Of a stretch of DNA of 27,353 bases, positions 1 to 7,181 are shown one piece after another; position 1 is the stretch's first letter, and each line of letters starts with the position of its first letter. The position numbers and the translations under genes are program-made. Source of the DNA: Pseudomonadota bacterium (GTDB lineage Bacteria; Pseudomonadota; Alphaproteobacteria; Caulobacterales; Caulobacteraceae); contig JAEYWU010000144.1 of assembly GCA_023428785.1 (NCBI GenBank), forward strand, positions 1 to 27,353. The letters are read 5' to 3'. The notes under the pieces were generated by a model. The model saw only the letters and a list, made by a program, of their open reading frames with translations, made no database searches and was not told the DNA's origin.

Positions 1-1
1 C

Positions 2-1510
2 AGCTACACCTACGACACGATGGTGACCTATGCGTCGCCGTCGCTGGAGCGGATCACCGGCATCAAGCCCGAGGAGATGGTCGGCACGACCGTGAACCGT
101 CTGCTGCACCCGGAGGACTGCGCGGGCGTGGTGGCCAAGCTGGCCGAGTTCATCCGGGACAACCCCGACAAGGATGCGACGACCCAGAAGTACCGCGCCT
201 TCGTCAAGAGCGGCGAGGTCCGCCACTATGAGACGCGCACGCGGATCGTGCGCGACGCCGAGGGCCAGGTGCTGGAGATCCAGGACGTGGCGCGCGACGT
301 GACCGAGACGCGGCGGCTGGAGGCCGAGCTGCGCGAGGCGCGCGACCGCGCCGAGGCGGCGGCCCAGGCCAAGTCGGAATTCCTGGCCAATATGAGCCAT
401 GAGCTGCGCACGCCGCTGACCAGCGTGGTCGGGTTCGCGGGCCTGTTGAGGGACAGCCCGAACCTGCTGGCTGATGACCGGCGCCACGTCGAACGGATCG
501 CGACGGGGTCGGAAGCCCTTCTGAGCGTGATCAACGACATCCTCGACTATTCCAAGCTGGAGGCCGAGGCGCTGGAGATGGATCCGGAGCCGTTCCACCC
601 GTTCGACCTGGCGCACGGGGCGGCGGACCTGATGGAGGCGCAGCGCGCGGCCAAGGGGCTGGACCTGAAGGTCGAGGTAGACGAGGCGGCGCCGCGGGCC
701 CTGATGGGCGACGTCGGGCGGTTGAGACAGGTGACGCTGAACTTCCTGTCCAATGCGATGAAGTTCACCTCGGACGGAGCGGTGACCCTGAAGGTCGGCG
801 GCCGTACGGGCGAGGCGGGCGACTGGCGGCTGCGGGTCGAGGTGTCGGACACCGGCATCGGGGTGGAGCCGCAGAAGCTGGAAAGCCTGTTCGAGCGGTT
901 CACCCAGGCGGATCAGTCGACCACGCGCAACTTCGGCGGCACGGGCCTGGGGCTGGCGATCTGCAAGCGGCTGATCGAGGCGATGGGCGGCGAGATCGGG
1001 GCGCACAGCGCACCGGGCGAAGGCTCGACCTTCTGGTTCGAGGTCCCGGTGGCGGTGACGGACGCAGAGGGTCCGGCGCACGAGGCCGATGCGGCCATGC
1101 CGGAGCGCAGCGCGCGTATCCTGATTGCGGACGACGCGGCGGCGAACCGCGAACTGGTGAGCGCGATCCTGACGCAGCTGGGCGCGCGGGCCGATGCGGT
1201 GGCGGACGGCGCCGAGGCGGTCGAGGCGGCCGCGACCGGCTTCTACGACCTGGTGCTGATGGACATGCACATGCCGGTCATGGACGGGCTGGAGGCCACC
1301 CGCCGGATCCGGGCGCTGGACGGCGACGTCGCAGGCCTGCCGATCATCGCCCTGACGGCCAACGTGCAGGGCGAGCAGGTCAAGAAATGCTTGGAAGCCG
1401 GGATGGACGCCCACGTCGGCAAGCCGATCAACGTGGCCGACCTTGCGCGGGCGGTGGCGACCTGGCTGGGCCGCCGTCATGGGGAAGCGGCGGAAGAGGT
1501 CGCGGCCTAG
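2..1510 (+). CDS. PAS hybrid sensor histidine kinase with C-terminal receiver domain (5' end outside window)
   Basis: The reading frame is open to the left window edge (codons S-Y-T-Y-D-T precede the first ATG at 20), so the N-terminus is missing. Numbering from that ATG, a PAS fold covers about residues 1-95. A coiled linker leads into a HisKA domain with the phosphoacceptor box FLANMSHELRTPL near residues 120-132. A HATPase domain follows, with an N box (NFLSNAMKF), DTGIGV and GTGLGLAIC. A receiver domain fills about residues 365-485, with an acidic pair (IADDAA), the phospho-accepting aspartate in LVLMDMHMPVMDG, and the lysine in VGKP. No membrane segment is visible in the part present, so this is probably a cytosolic hybrid kinase. 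The output is unknown and no cognate partner gene is adjacent. It sits where a terminase might be expected ahead of the GTA portal gene. Confidence 0.93.
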   Translation, partial: SYTYDTMVTYASPSLERITGIKPEEMVGTTVNRLLHPEDCAGVVAKLAEFIRDNPDKDATTQKYRAFVKSGEVRHYETRTRIVRDAEGQVLEIQDVARDVTETRRLEAELREARDRAEAAAQAKSEFLANMSHELRTPLTSVVGFAGLLRDSPNLLADDRRHVERIATGSEALLSVINDILDYSKLEAEALEMDPEPFHPFDLAHGAADLMEAQRAAKGLDLKVEVDEAAPRALMGDVGRLRQVTLNFLSNAMKFTSDGAVTLKVGGRTGEAGDWRLRVEVSDTGIGVEPQKLESLFERFTQADQSTTRNFGGTGLGLAICKRLIEAMGGEIGAHSAPGEGSTFWFEVPVAVTDAEGPAHEADAAMPERSARILIADDAAANRELVSAILTQLGARADAVADGAEAVEAAATGFYDLVLMDMHMPVMDGLEATRRIRALDGDVAGLPIIALTANVQGEQVKKCLEAGMDAHVGKPINVADLARAVATWLGRRHGEAAEEVAA

Positions 1511-1520
1511 AAACGGGCGC

Positions 1521-1538
1521 GGGCGCGGCCAGGCGCCC
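1521..1538 (+). terminator. GC-rich stem-loop after the hybrid kinase gene
   Basis: Ten bases after the kinase stop codon there is a perfect 6-bp inverted repeat, GGGCGC (1521-1526) and GCGCCC (1533-1538), with a 6-base loop. It is followed only by ACTTTCGG, so a true U-tract is lacking. It could end the kinase transcript or be a chance GC palindrome in GC-rich DNA. The remainder of the 163-base gap to the portal gene shows no recognised element and no visible terminase remnant. Confidence 0.3.
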
Positions 1539-1673
1539 ACTTTCGGACGGGCAAGACTCTGACGGGACGCGACTTTCCGGAATTCGATCGCAGGTTTTCC
1601 GCCAGTGACGCTGGTCGGATAGATTGAGGGCTGGCTCGACAGCTGGGCCTGAGGCGAACCCCCGGAGACTGTG

Positions 1674-2816
1674 ATGATCGACTGGCGACGGCCCTTTGGC
1701 CGGCGGCGAGACCCTGCGCCCGAGACCAAGCAGAGCGCGGCAGGCCCCCTGATCGCCCTGTCGCAGGCGGGGCGGCCGGTGTGGAGTTCGCGGGACTATG
1801 CGAGCTTGGCGCGGCTGGGCTTTCAACAGAACCCGGTGGCCTATCGCTGCATCCGGATGATCGCCGAGGCGGCGGCGAGCGTGCCGTTCATGGTGCTGGA
1901 GGCCGGCGAGCGAAGAGACGACCATCCGCTGTTCCAGCGGCTGAAGGCGCCCAATCCTGAACAGTCGGGCGCCGAGCTGATGGAGCAGGTCTATGGGCAC
2001 CTGCAGACGGCGGGCAACGCCTATGTCGAGGCGGCAGGCGAGGCGGAGGAGTTCTATGCGCTGAGGCCGGACCGGGTGCAGGTCGTGCCGGGCGCGAGCG
2101 GCTGGCCGGCGGCCTATGACTATTCGGTGGGGATGCGGACGCGGCGGCTGATGCGCGAGGCGGATGGGTTCTCGCCGGTGCTGCATCTCAAGCTCTTCAG
2201 CCCGGTGGACGACTGGTACGGCGCCTCGCCGCTCGAAGCCGCCGCCTATGCGATCGACATCCACACGGCCTCGGGCGGATGGAACAAGGCGCTGCTGGAC
2301 AATGCGGCGCGACCGTCAGGGGCGCTGGTCTATTCGGGCGGCAATCTGGGCGAGGTCCAGTTCAACCAGCTCAAGACGCAGCTGGAGGACGCCTACACCG
2401 GGGCGGCCAATGCGGGGCGGCCGATGGTGCTGGAAGGCGGGCTGGACTGGCGGCCAATGTCGCTGACGCCGAGGGACCTGGATTATATCGAGGGCAAGCA
2501 CGCCGCCGCGCGCGAGATCGCGCTGGCGTTCGGGGTTCCGCCGCAGCTGCTGGGGATCCCCGGCGACAACACCTATCAGAACTTCAAGGAGGCCCAGGCG
2601 GCCTTCTGGCGGCAGACGATCACGCCGCTGGTCGCCAAGGCGGCGGGGGCGATGACGGCCTGGCTGAAGCCGCGCTTTGAGGCGGTGGAGGTGCGGGCAG
2701 ACCTGGACGCCGTGCCGGCCCTGTCGGGGGAGCGGGAGGCGCTTTGGGCGCGGCTGGAGGCGGCAATCTTCCTGACGCCGGATGAGCGGCGACGGATGGC
2801 GGGGCTGGCGGGATGA
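1674..2816 (+). CDS. GTA / HK97-family phage portal protein
   Basis: Portal proteins form the dodecameric DNA gateway at one vertex of the capsid. The product is about 380 residues, normal for the HK97-type portal of gene transfer agents (RcGTA g3 class). Visible family features are the N-terminal stretch QNPVAYRCIRMIAEAAASVPF, the TAGNAYVE segment, the clip/stem region near LDYIEGKHAAAREIALAFGVPPQLLGIPGDNTYQNFKEAQ, and an acidic/arginine-rich C-terminus with LTPDERR. A GTG lies at 1671 directly before the ATG at 1674. The CGGAG at 1663-1667 is better spaced for the ATG, so I use 1674. The stop overlaps the next gene by 4 bases (ATGA). The upstream terminase gene normally adjacent is missing. 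The frame is intact. Confidence 0.93.
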   Translation: MIDWRRPFGRRRDPAPETKQSAAGPLIALSQAGRPVWSSRDYASLARLGFQQNPVAYRCIRMIAEAAASVPFMVLEAGERRDDHPLFQRLKAPNPEQSGAELMEQVYGHLQTAGNAYVEAAGEAEEFYALRPDRVQVVPGASGWPAAYDYSVGMRTRRLMREADGFSPVLHLKLFSPVDDWYGASPLEAAAYAIDIHTASGGWNKALLDNAARPSGALVYSGGNLGEVQFNQLKTQLEDAYTGAANAGRPMVLEGGLDWRPMSLTPRDLDYIEGKHAAAREIALAFGVPPQLLGIPGDNTYQNFKEAQAAFWRQTITPLVAKAAGAMTAWLKPRFEAVEVRADLDAVPALSGEREALWARLEAAIFLTPDERRRMAGLAG

Positions 2817-3049
2817 GCGAGGCGGTGAAGGCGCGCATCCCCGCCGCCGTTCTGGTGGCGGTGGTGGTGCAGGCGGCGGCGGCCCTGTTGTGGGCGGGCG
2901 GCGCCTCGGCGCGGATCGCGGTGCTGGAGAGCCGGGTCGAGGGGCAGGGCTCGGTCGCCGAACGGCTGGCGCGGCCGGAGGAACAGACGGCCGCGACGCG
3001 ACAGGCCGTGGAGCGGATCGAGCGGCGGCTGGAGGGCGGCGGTGGGTGA
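2813..3049 (+). CDS. Small one-pass membrane / coiled-coil GTA-operon protein
   Basis: A 78-residue protein. It has a hydrophobic segment at about residues 10-30 (IPAAVLVAVVVQAAAALLWAGG) followed by a helical, Arg/Glu-rich stretch that looks like a short coiled coil. The start overlaps the portal stop by 4 bases, and its stop lies 8 bases inside the protease gene, so it is translated as part of the portal-protease operon. GTA clusters commonly have a small uncharacterised gene (the 'g3.5' slot) between portal and protease, and this matches by position and size rather than by any motif I recognise. The role is unknown; membrane anchoring or assembly assistance would be speculation. Confidence 0.75.
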   Translation: MSEAVKARIPAAVLVAVVVQAAAALLWAGGASARIAVLESRVEGQGSVAERLARPEEQTAATRQAVERIERRLEGGGG

Positions 3050-3443
3050 GGTCGCGATCGAGGGCTACGCCTCGCTGTGGAACGTGGCGGACCTGAACCG
3101 GGACGTGACGGTGAGAGGGTGTTTCGCCGGGAGCCTGGAGGCGGGCGGCGTGAAGATGCTGCACCAGCATGACGGGGAGCCGGTGGGCGTGTGGGACCGG
3201 CTGGTCGAGGACGAGCGCGGGCTGTTCGTCCGTGGACGGATCATGGACTGGTCGGCGGCGGCGCGGTTCGCCCAGGCGTTGGTCCGGGCCGGGGCGCTGG
3301 ATGGGTTGTCGATCGGTTTTCGGGCGGCGGCGGCGCGACGGGATGGGGCGCTGCGGGTGCTGACGCGGGCCGAGCTTTGGGAGGTGTCTCTGGTGACGTT
3401 TCCGATGCTGCCGGGGGCGAGGCTCAGCGCCGCGTCAGGGTGA
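3042..3443 (+). CDS. GTA / HK97-family prohead protease
   Basis: The enzyme cleaves scaffold or capsid precursor during head maturation. The start is GTG at 3042, overlapping the upstream stop. At 133 residues it has the family hallmarks: an N-terminal GYASLWNVADLNRDVTVRGCF strand, the candidate catalytic histidine in MLHQHDGEPVGVW, the candidate serine in GALDGLSIGFRA, and the terminal ELWEVSLVTFPMLPGARL motif. Many family members are longer at the C-terminus, and this one stops shortly after the conserved motif, so some tail may have been lost. The major capsid gene, normally next, is absent: a gene on the opposite strand ends 14 bases downstream. A protease without its capsid substrate in the same operon is odd. 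Confidence 0.9.
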   Translation: MGEVAIEGYASLWNVADLNRDVTVRGCFAGSLEAGGVKMLHQHDGEPVGVWDRLVEDERGLFVRGRIMDWSAAARFAQALVRAGALDGLSIGFRAAAARRDGALRVLTRAELWEVSLVTFPMLPGARLSAASG

Positions 3444-3456
3444 CTGATCGCGGTCG

Positions 3457-4107
3457 CTACGCTGGTCGTCCGGCCCTGACGACGCGGACGAAGGCGACGG
3501 CGGCCATGGCCAGCATGACGACGACCGGGATGACCAGGGCGGCCGATCCGAACCGCCCGTAGCTGAGGCCACCCACGACGGCACCGCCGCACAGGCCCAG
3601 CCAGAGAGCGAGATACCAGACCCAGCCGAAGACCGGGCCGCCCCAGAGCGCGGCGGTGATGCGTTTGCCAAGCTTTACCAGCGTGCCGGTCATGTAGGTG
3701 AGGCCGACGCGGACGTCTCCGTCTTCGGAAAAGACCGTGTTCTGCGCGCCCATCGCCAAGGCAAGAGCAACGATGGCCGTGAGGCGATAATCCAGCCCGT
3801 GCGCTGCGAGCGACGCGGACAAAAGCACCGTGACGAGCGTCAGGATTGCCGGCTCCCTGTAGCCCTTGGCAATCCGACCCAGACTTGCGCCGGCCACGAC
3901 GCCGAAGACGAAGGACAGGGTTAGGCCTGCGGCGATCAAGCCCGCGAAGGACTGTGCCGCCACGCCGATGCCCAGCCGGGTCGTGTTGCCGCTCATGAAG
4001 GAGACGAAGAACCCGCCGGTCGAAAGAAAGCCCACGACATCCACGAACCCGGCGACACCGGCGACGCAGATCGCCAGCCCTCTCGAGCGCAGATCAAGCG
4101 TAACCAT
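3457..4107 (-). CDS. DUF1275 (YoaK-like) membrane protein
   Basis: A 216-residue integral membrane protein of about six hydrophobic segments. It has the signature FVDVVGFLSTGGFFVSFMSGNTTRLG near the N-terminus and GAQNTVFSEDGDVRVGLTYMTGTLVKLG in the middle, both typical of DUF1275 proteins. The biochemical function of this family is not established. The start ATG at 4107 is preceded by a clear ribosome site (GAGGGAG). It converges on the GTA protease gene, leaving 13 bases between the stops, with no terminator-like structure visible. This is an ordinary chromosomal gene, not a phage component, so its position marks the left edge of the non-GTA insert. Confidence 0.9.
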   Translation of the reverse strand: MVTLDLRSRGLAICVAGVAGFVDVVGFLSTGGFFVSFMSGNTTRLGIGVAAQSFAGLIAAGLTLSFVFGVVAGASLGRIAKGYREPAILTLVTVLLSASLAAHGLDYRLTAIVALALAMGAQNTVFSEDGDVRVGLTYMTGTLVKLGKRITAALWGGPVFGWVWYLALWLGLCGGAVVGGLSYGRFGSAALVIPVVVMLAMAAVAFVRVVRAGRPA

Positions 4108-4167
4108 AGGCTCCCTCGGCGAACGTCCGCAGCATGGTCCAATCCTGCGATGAGTGATGAGCCTGGC

Positions 4168-4535
4168 TCAAGACAAAGCGGCGTCGGACGGACCCAACAC
4201 GCCCGAGCTTACCAGCCAGGCAATGCCACCCAGCACGAGCAGGCCCATCAGCAGGTGGCTGAGCCGCAACGCCATGATGACCGGGCGGCGTGATCGGGCG
4301 GCGGCGGCATAGACGGCGGGATCGAAGGCGTAGGACAGGTTCCGCAAATAGCCGCCGATGTGCCAGGGCACGCCCAGGCGACACCCTGGGCGTCGCGCTC
4401 GTCGGCGAGAATGATCGAGGCGAGGTAGACGTTGATGCCGCTGAATACCACCAGCGCCGCCGCGACCTGCAGGGCCAGGTCTTGCGCCAGTGCCAGGTCA
4501 GGCGAGGTCAGCGCGGTCTGGATCTGATCGATCAT
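4168..4535 (-). pseudogene. Two-membrane-segment hypothetical gene, apparently frameshifted
   Basis: Two overlapping - strand frames look like halves of one protein. The first, from the ATG at 4535, gives MIDQIQTALTSPD then a hydrophobic segment (LALQVAAALVVFSGINVYLASI) and ADERDAQGV, after which it degenerates into a Cys/Pro-rich tail. The other frame, from about 4371, continues with PWHIGGYLRNLSYAFDPAVYAAAARSRR, a second hydrophobic segment (LSHLLMGLLVLGGIAWLV), and stops at 4168. The switch falls near 4371-4385 in the repetitive CCAGGGTGTCGCCTGGGCG, consistent with a one-base insertion or two-base deletion. The rejoined product would be about 125 residues. I do not recognise the family. 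Two separate genes or a sequencing error remain possible. Confidence 0.45.
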
Positions 4536-4608
4536 GCGGCGGCCCGGTGGCGGCTCCTGCTCCCCAGTGGTGACGACGGGCTAGAGTGTGTGGAGCGCAG
4601 GCAATCTG

Positions 4609-4638
4609 CAAGCCACACTCGCAATAGGAGTTGGCTTG
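4609..4638. promoter_or_regulatory. Inverted repeat in the divergent intergenic region
   Basis: CAAGCCA (4609-4615) and TGGCTTG (4632-4638) form perfect 7-bp arms separated by 16 bases. The repeat lies in the 287-base gap between the damaged - strand membrane gene and the + strand dioxygenase gene. It could be a regulator site or an RNA hairpin. No function is demonstrated. Confidence 0.25.
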
Positions 4639-4695
4639 TCTCCCAGTCGGTAGGCGCAGCCCAACAACTCGATTGCAGGGGCTGAGAGCCTGCGG

Positions 4696-4715
4696 CATGA
4701 TCGTCGACGATCATG
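4696..4715. promoter_or_regulatory. Perfect 20-bp palindrome upstream of dioxygenase gene
   Basis: CATGATCGTCGACGATCATG reads identically on both strands with no spacer. It sits 107 bases before the dioxygenase ATG and about 160 bases before the divergent start at 4535, a natural position for a dimeric repressor or activator site. There is no T-run after it, so a terminator is unlikely. Confidence 0.4.
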
Positions 4716-4822
4716 ATGTCGTCCCGTTTCCCGCTGATCTGAGCCGCTTCACGCGCCGGCGCAGCCATGCGTCGTTCAGATCAATCCGGCCCCGCCCGGC
4801 GCGAGGGCCAAGGGACACATGC

Positions 4823-5611
4823 ATGCCTGACACCGAGACACTGGATCTGACCGAGGGTCAGATCGAAACCTTTATCGAAGACGGATTCCTGAAGCTGGAG
4901 GCCGCCTTCAGCCCCGGGCTCGCGGCCGTCTGCAGGGACGAACTGTGGCGCGACATCGGCCTGTTGCCTGACGAGCCCAGTAGCTGGACGGAGCCGGTCA
5001 TTCGCGTTCCGTTCAAGGCCAGCGCGCCCTTCGTTGAGGCGGCCAATGCGCCACGCCTGAGACGCGCCTACGATCAGTTGGTCGGGGAGGGTCGATGGAT
5101 TGCGCCGACCGGCCTTGGGACCATCCCGATCCGGTTTCCGTCGGACCGCTCAGCCGGCGACGATGGATGGCACATCGACGTGAGCTTCGGGGACAGTCCG
5201 GACTTCATGGACTGGAAGGCCAATGTCACGAGCCGCGGGCGGGCGTTGTTGATGCTGTTTCTGCTGTCCGACGTCGGCGAGGAGGACGCGCCGACCCGGA
5301 TACGGAAGGGATCACATGCGGTCATCGCCCGCCAACTGGCTCCGTTCGGGAAGGAGGGAGCATCGCTTCGGACGCTCGCAGCCGACGGGTTTTCGTCGAG
5401 CGGGGACTGCGCGGTGGAGCTGGCCTGCGGACCAGCCGGCACGGTGTTCCTGTGTCACCCGTTCGTGGTGCACGCGGCGCAAGCCCATCGGGGCTCCAGG
5501 CCGCGCTTCATGGCCCAGCCGCCGCTCCTGCCGGTCGGGGAATTCGATCCCGGCTTGCCGCCTTCGCCGGTCCAGATGGCCATCCGTCGGGCCTGCGGCT
5601 TCGGCGGGTGA
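4823..5611 (+). CDS. Phytanoyl-CoA dioxygenase-like Fe(II)/2-oxoglutarate oxygenase
   Basis: The start is ATG 4823, chosen because AGGGA at 4811-4815 is well spaced and the sequence before it does not look like protein; the open frame runs further upstream. The 262-residue product has the PhyH-like jelly-roll pattern. The proximal iron ligands are H117-x-D119 in GWHIDVSF, the distal histidine is probably H217 in CHPFVVHAAQ, and R226 or R228 would bind the 2-oxoglutarate carboxylate. The family hydroxylates small organic substrates using O2 and 2-oxoglutarate; the substrate here cannot be read from sequence. It stands alone, with palindromic DNA upstream, and converges on the GST gene. Confidence 0.85.
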   Translation: MPDTETLDLTEGQIETFIEDGFLKLEAAFSPGLAAVCRDELWRDIGLLPDEPSSWTEPVIRVPFKASAPFVEAANAPRLRRAYDQLVGEGRWIAPTGLGTIPIRFPSDRSAGDDGWHIDVSFGDSPDFMDWKANVTSRGRALLMLFLLSDVGEEDAPTRIRKGSHAVIARQLAPFGKEGASLRTLAADGFSSSGDCAVELACGPAGTVFLCHPFVVHAAQAHRGSRPRFMAQPPLLPVGEFDPGLPPSPVQMAIRRACGFGG

Positions 5612-5659
5612 CGAAAGGCGCACGGAGCCGACCTTCCGGGCACGGTACCCTCGTTCCGG

Positions 5660-6313
5660 CTAGTCCCGATCCGGCGCGCCCAGGGGGAAGTAGTGGCGGT
5701 AGGGGCGGGCTTCGTCGACGGCGCGGGCGAAGGAGGGGCGCTCGAGGAGGCGGGCGCGATAGGCGTGCAGGTGCTGGAACCGCTCGGGGATGCGGTGGGT
5801 CCAGTCGGCGTAGAAGAGCGACGGGGCGGCGGCGCAGTCGGCCAGGCTGAAGACGTCGCCGACGGCCCAGGTGCGGCCTTCGAGGCGCTGGTCGAGCCAG
5901 GCGTAGATGGTGTCCAGCGTCTGGCCGGCCTCGGCCACGCCGTAGGGATCGCGGTCCTGCGGCGCGCGCAGGCTGTCGTAGACGAACTTGCCCTGCGAGG
6001 TCATGACGTAGTTGTCGAAGATGCGGTCCAGCATCCGCGCCTCTATGACCAGATCGGGGTCGTCGGGGATCAGCCTGACCGGCCCCGGATGATGGCTGTG
6101 CAGATAGTCGATGATGGTGGTGGTCTCGAGGATCACGCGGTCGCCGTCACGCAGCAGCGGGAAGCGTTTGATGGGCCAGAGGCCGGCGAACTCCTCGCCG
6201 ACGCCGGGGTCCTCCATCATCCGGTAGGTGAAGGGGATGTCGTTCTCGTAGAGGGCGATCAGCGCCTTCTGGCAATAGGACGAGAAGGGGTGGGCGAAGA
6301 GTTCGAGGGTCAT
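5660..6313 (-). CDS. Glutathione S-transferase family protein
   Basis: A 217-residue two-domain GST. The N-terminal thioredoxin-like fold contains LFAHPFSSYCQKA, where S11, S12 or C14 would sit at the thiol-activating position, then the cis-proline segment KRFPLLRDGDRVILETTTIIDYL that binds the gamma-glutamyl part of glutathione. The all-helical C-terminal domain follows from about residue 90, including GDVFSLADCAAAPSLFYADW. It probably conjugates or reduces an electrophilic compound in the cytosol. Its start overlaps the stop of the SRPBCC gene by 4 bases, so it is the third gene of the ArsR-SRPBCC-GST operon and should share its control. Confidence 0.92.
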   Translation of the reverse strand: MTLELFAHPFSSYCQKALIALYENDIPFTYRMMEDPGVGEEFAGLWPIKRFPLLRDGDRVILETTTIIDYLHSHHPGPVRLIPDDPDLVIEARMLDRIFDNYVMTSQGKFVYDSLRAPQDRDPYGVAEAGQTLDTIYAWLDQRLEGRTWAVGDVFSLADCAAAPSLFYADWTHRIPERFQHLHAYRARLLERPSFARAVDEARPYRHYFPLGAPDRD

Positions 6314-6783
6314 TGGAAAGCTTTCGGTTCGCGGCCCTCGATGACGGCCACGAGGTTGTCGACATGCCAGCCGGTGCCGTGCTCGCGGCCCTGCACGGCC
6401 TCGATGCCGCCGGAGAAGTAGGAGCCCTGTTCGGTGTGAAGCAGGCGGGTGCGCGGACCGTCGGCGATGAGTTCGATGGTCTGGAGCGAGACCGACAGCT
6501 TCTCGTCGTTGTGGAACAGGTCGTAGACCAGGATGATCCGCTCGTTGGGGACGATGTCGTGATAGACGGCGCGGAAGTCGCTGGTCATGCCGCTGGGCCA
6601 GCGGGCGTGGAAGCGCTCGGTCCCGCCGACGCGGAAGTCGAAATCGCGGTTCAGGGTGACGATGTCGGCGGGCGCCTTGAACCAGGCCATCTTGGCCTCA
6701 AGCGTGGTGTAGGCGGCGAAGACCCGCTCGGGCGATGCGTTCAGCATGCGCTCGATGACGAAGGTGGCGTTGGTCAGGCTCAT
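6310..6783 (-). CDS. SRPBCC / AHSA1-type START-like domain protein
   Basis: A 157-residue single-domain protein. Visible family features are the opening FVIERMLNASPERVFAAYTTLEAKMAWF, the DFRVGGTERFHARWPSGM segment, and the C-terminal helix with TGWHVDNLVAVIEG. The fold makes a deep hydrophobic cavity for lipids or other small hydrophobic ligands. AHSA1-like proteins are very often encoded directly after an ArsR regulator, as here. The start codon overlaps the ArsR stop and its own stop overlaps the GST start (both ATGA-type), implying translational coupling. The ligand is unknown. Confidence 0.9.
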   Translation of the reverse strand: MSLTNATFVIERMLNASPERVFAAYTTLEAKMAWFKAPADIVTLNRDFDFRVGGTERFHARWPSGMTSDFRAVYHDIVPNERIILVYDLFHNDEKLSVSLQTIELIADGPRTRLLHTEQGSYFSGGIEAVQGREHGTGWHVDNLVAVIEGREPKAFQ

Positions 6784-7124
6784 TGCGGTTCCTCGGGGGC
6801 GGTCTCGGCCAGGAAGGCCTCGAGCTGGTCGTACTGCTGCTCCCAGTAGCGGCGGCGTTCGGCGATCCAGCGCTCGACCTGGGTCATGGCCTGGACCTGA
6901 AGGGTGCAGGTGCGGACACGGCCGGTTTTCTCGCTTTTCACCAGACCCGAGGCCTCAAGGATCTTGAGATGCTGGACCACGGCCGAGAGGGTCATGGGCA
7001 GGGGCTTGGCCAGCTGGCTGACGGTCGCCGAGCCCAGGCTGAGCTGCTCGACCATGGCGCGGCGCGCCGGGTCGGACAGGGCCTGGAAGGCGAGGTCGAG
7101 GGGCTCGGGTTGATACTGTAGCAT
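6780..7124 (-). CDS. ArsR-family winged-helix transcriptional regulator
   Basis: A 114-residue winged-helix protein. It begins with FQALSDPARRAMVEQLSLG (helix 1-2), then the recognition region SQLAKPLPMTLSAVVQHLKILEASGLV and the wing KSEKTGRVRTCTL. No cysteine pair typical of the metal-sensing ArsR subgroup is seen, so this belongs with the non-metal ArsR/SdpR-like regulators that are paired with SRPBCC genes. It likely represses its own operon (SRPBCC, GST), releasing in response to a small molecule. The sequence just upstream of the ATG has no Shine-Dalgarno; instead a promoter -10 lies 8 bases away, implying an almost leaderless mRNA. Confidence 0.93.
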   Translation of the reverse strand: MLQYQPEPLDLAFQALSDPARRAMVEQLSLGSATVSQLAKPLPMTLSAVVQHLKILEASGLVKSEKTGRVRTCTLQVQAMTQVERWIAERRRYWEQQYDQLEAFLAETAPEEPQ

Positions 7125-7126
7125 TC

Positions 7127-7160
7127 ACTTAAGTATTGAGGCGAGCGAACGGACTGTCAA
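7127..7160 (-). promoter_or_regulatory. Promoter and putative operator of the ArsR-SRPBCC-GST operon
   Basis: Reading the - strand, a perfect -35 hexamer TTGACA (+ strand 7155-7160) is followed after exactly 17 bases by AATACT (7132-7137), which matches four of six -10 consensus positions. Transcription would begin near 7124-7126, at or within two bases of the ArsR ATG. The self-complementary ACTTAAGT (7127-7134) overlaps the -10 and the start site, where bound ArsR protein would block RNA polymerase. Confidence 0.6.
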
Positions 7161-7181
7161 GGGCGTGGCGCTCGGACCAGA

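Noticed and set aside
2316..3170. 284-residue - strand open frame over portal and protease
   Set aside because: Pro/Arg/His-rich shadow of three well-recognised, overlapping + strand genes.
4670..4740. GGGCTGAGAG resembling the conserved CTGAGA of a TPP riboswitch
   Set aside because: The second conserved block (ACCUGAUC followed by GGAUAAUGCCAGCGUAGGGA-like sequence) is absent, the downstream gene is a dioxygenase rather than a thiamine gene, and the sequence after it is the 20-bp palindrome.
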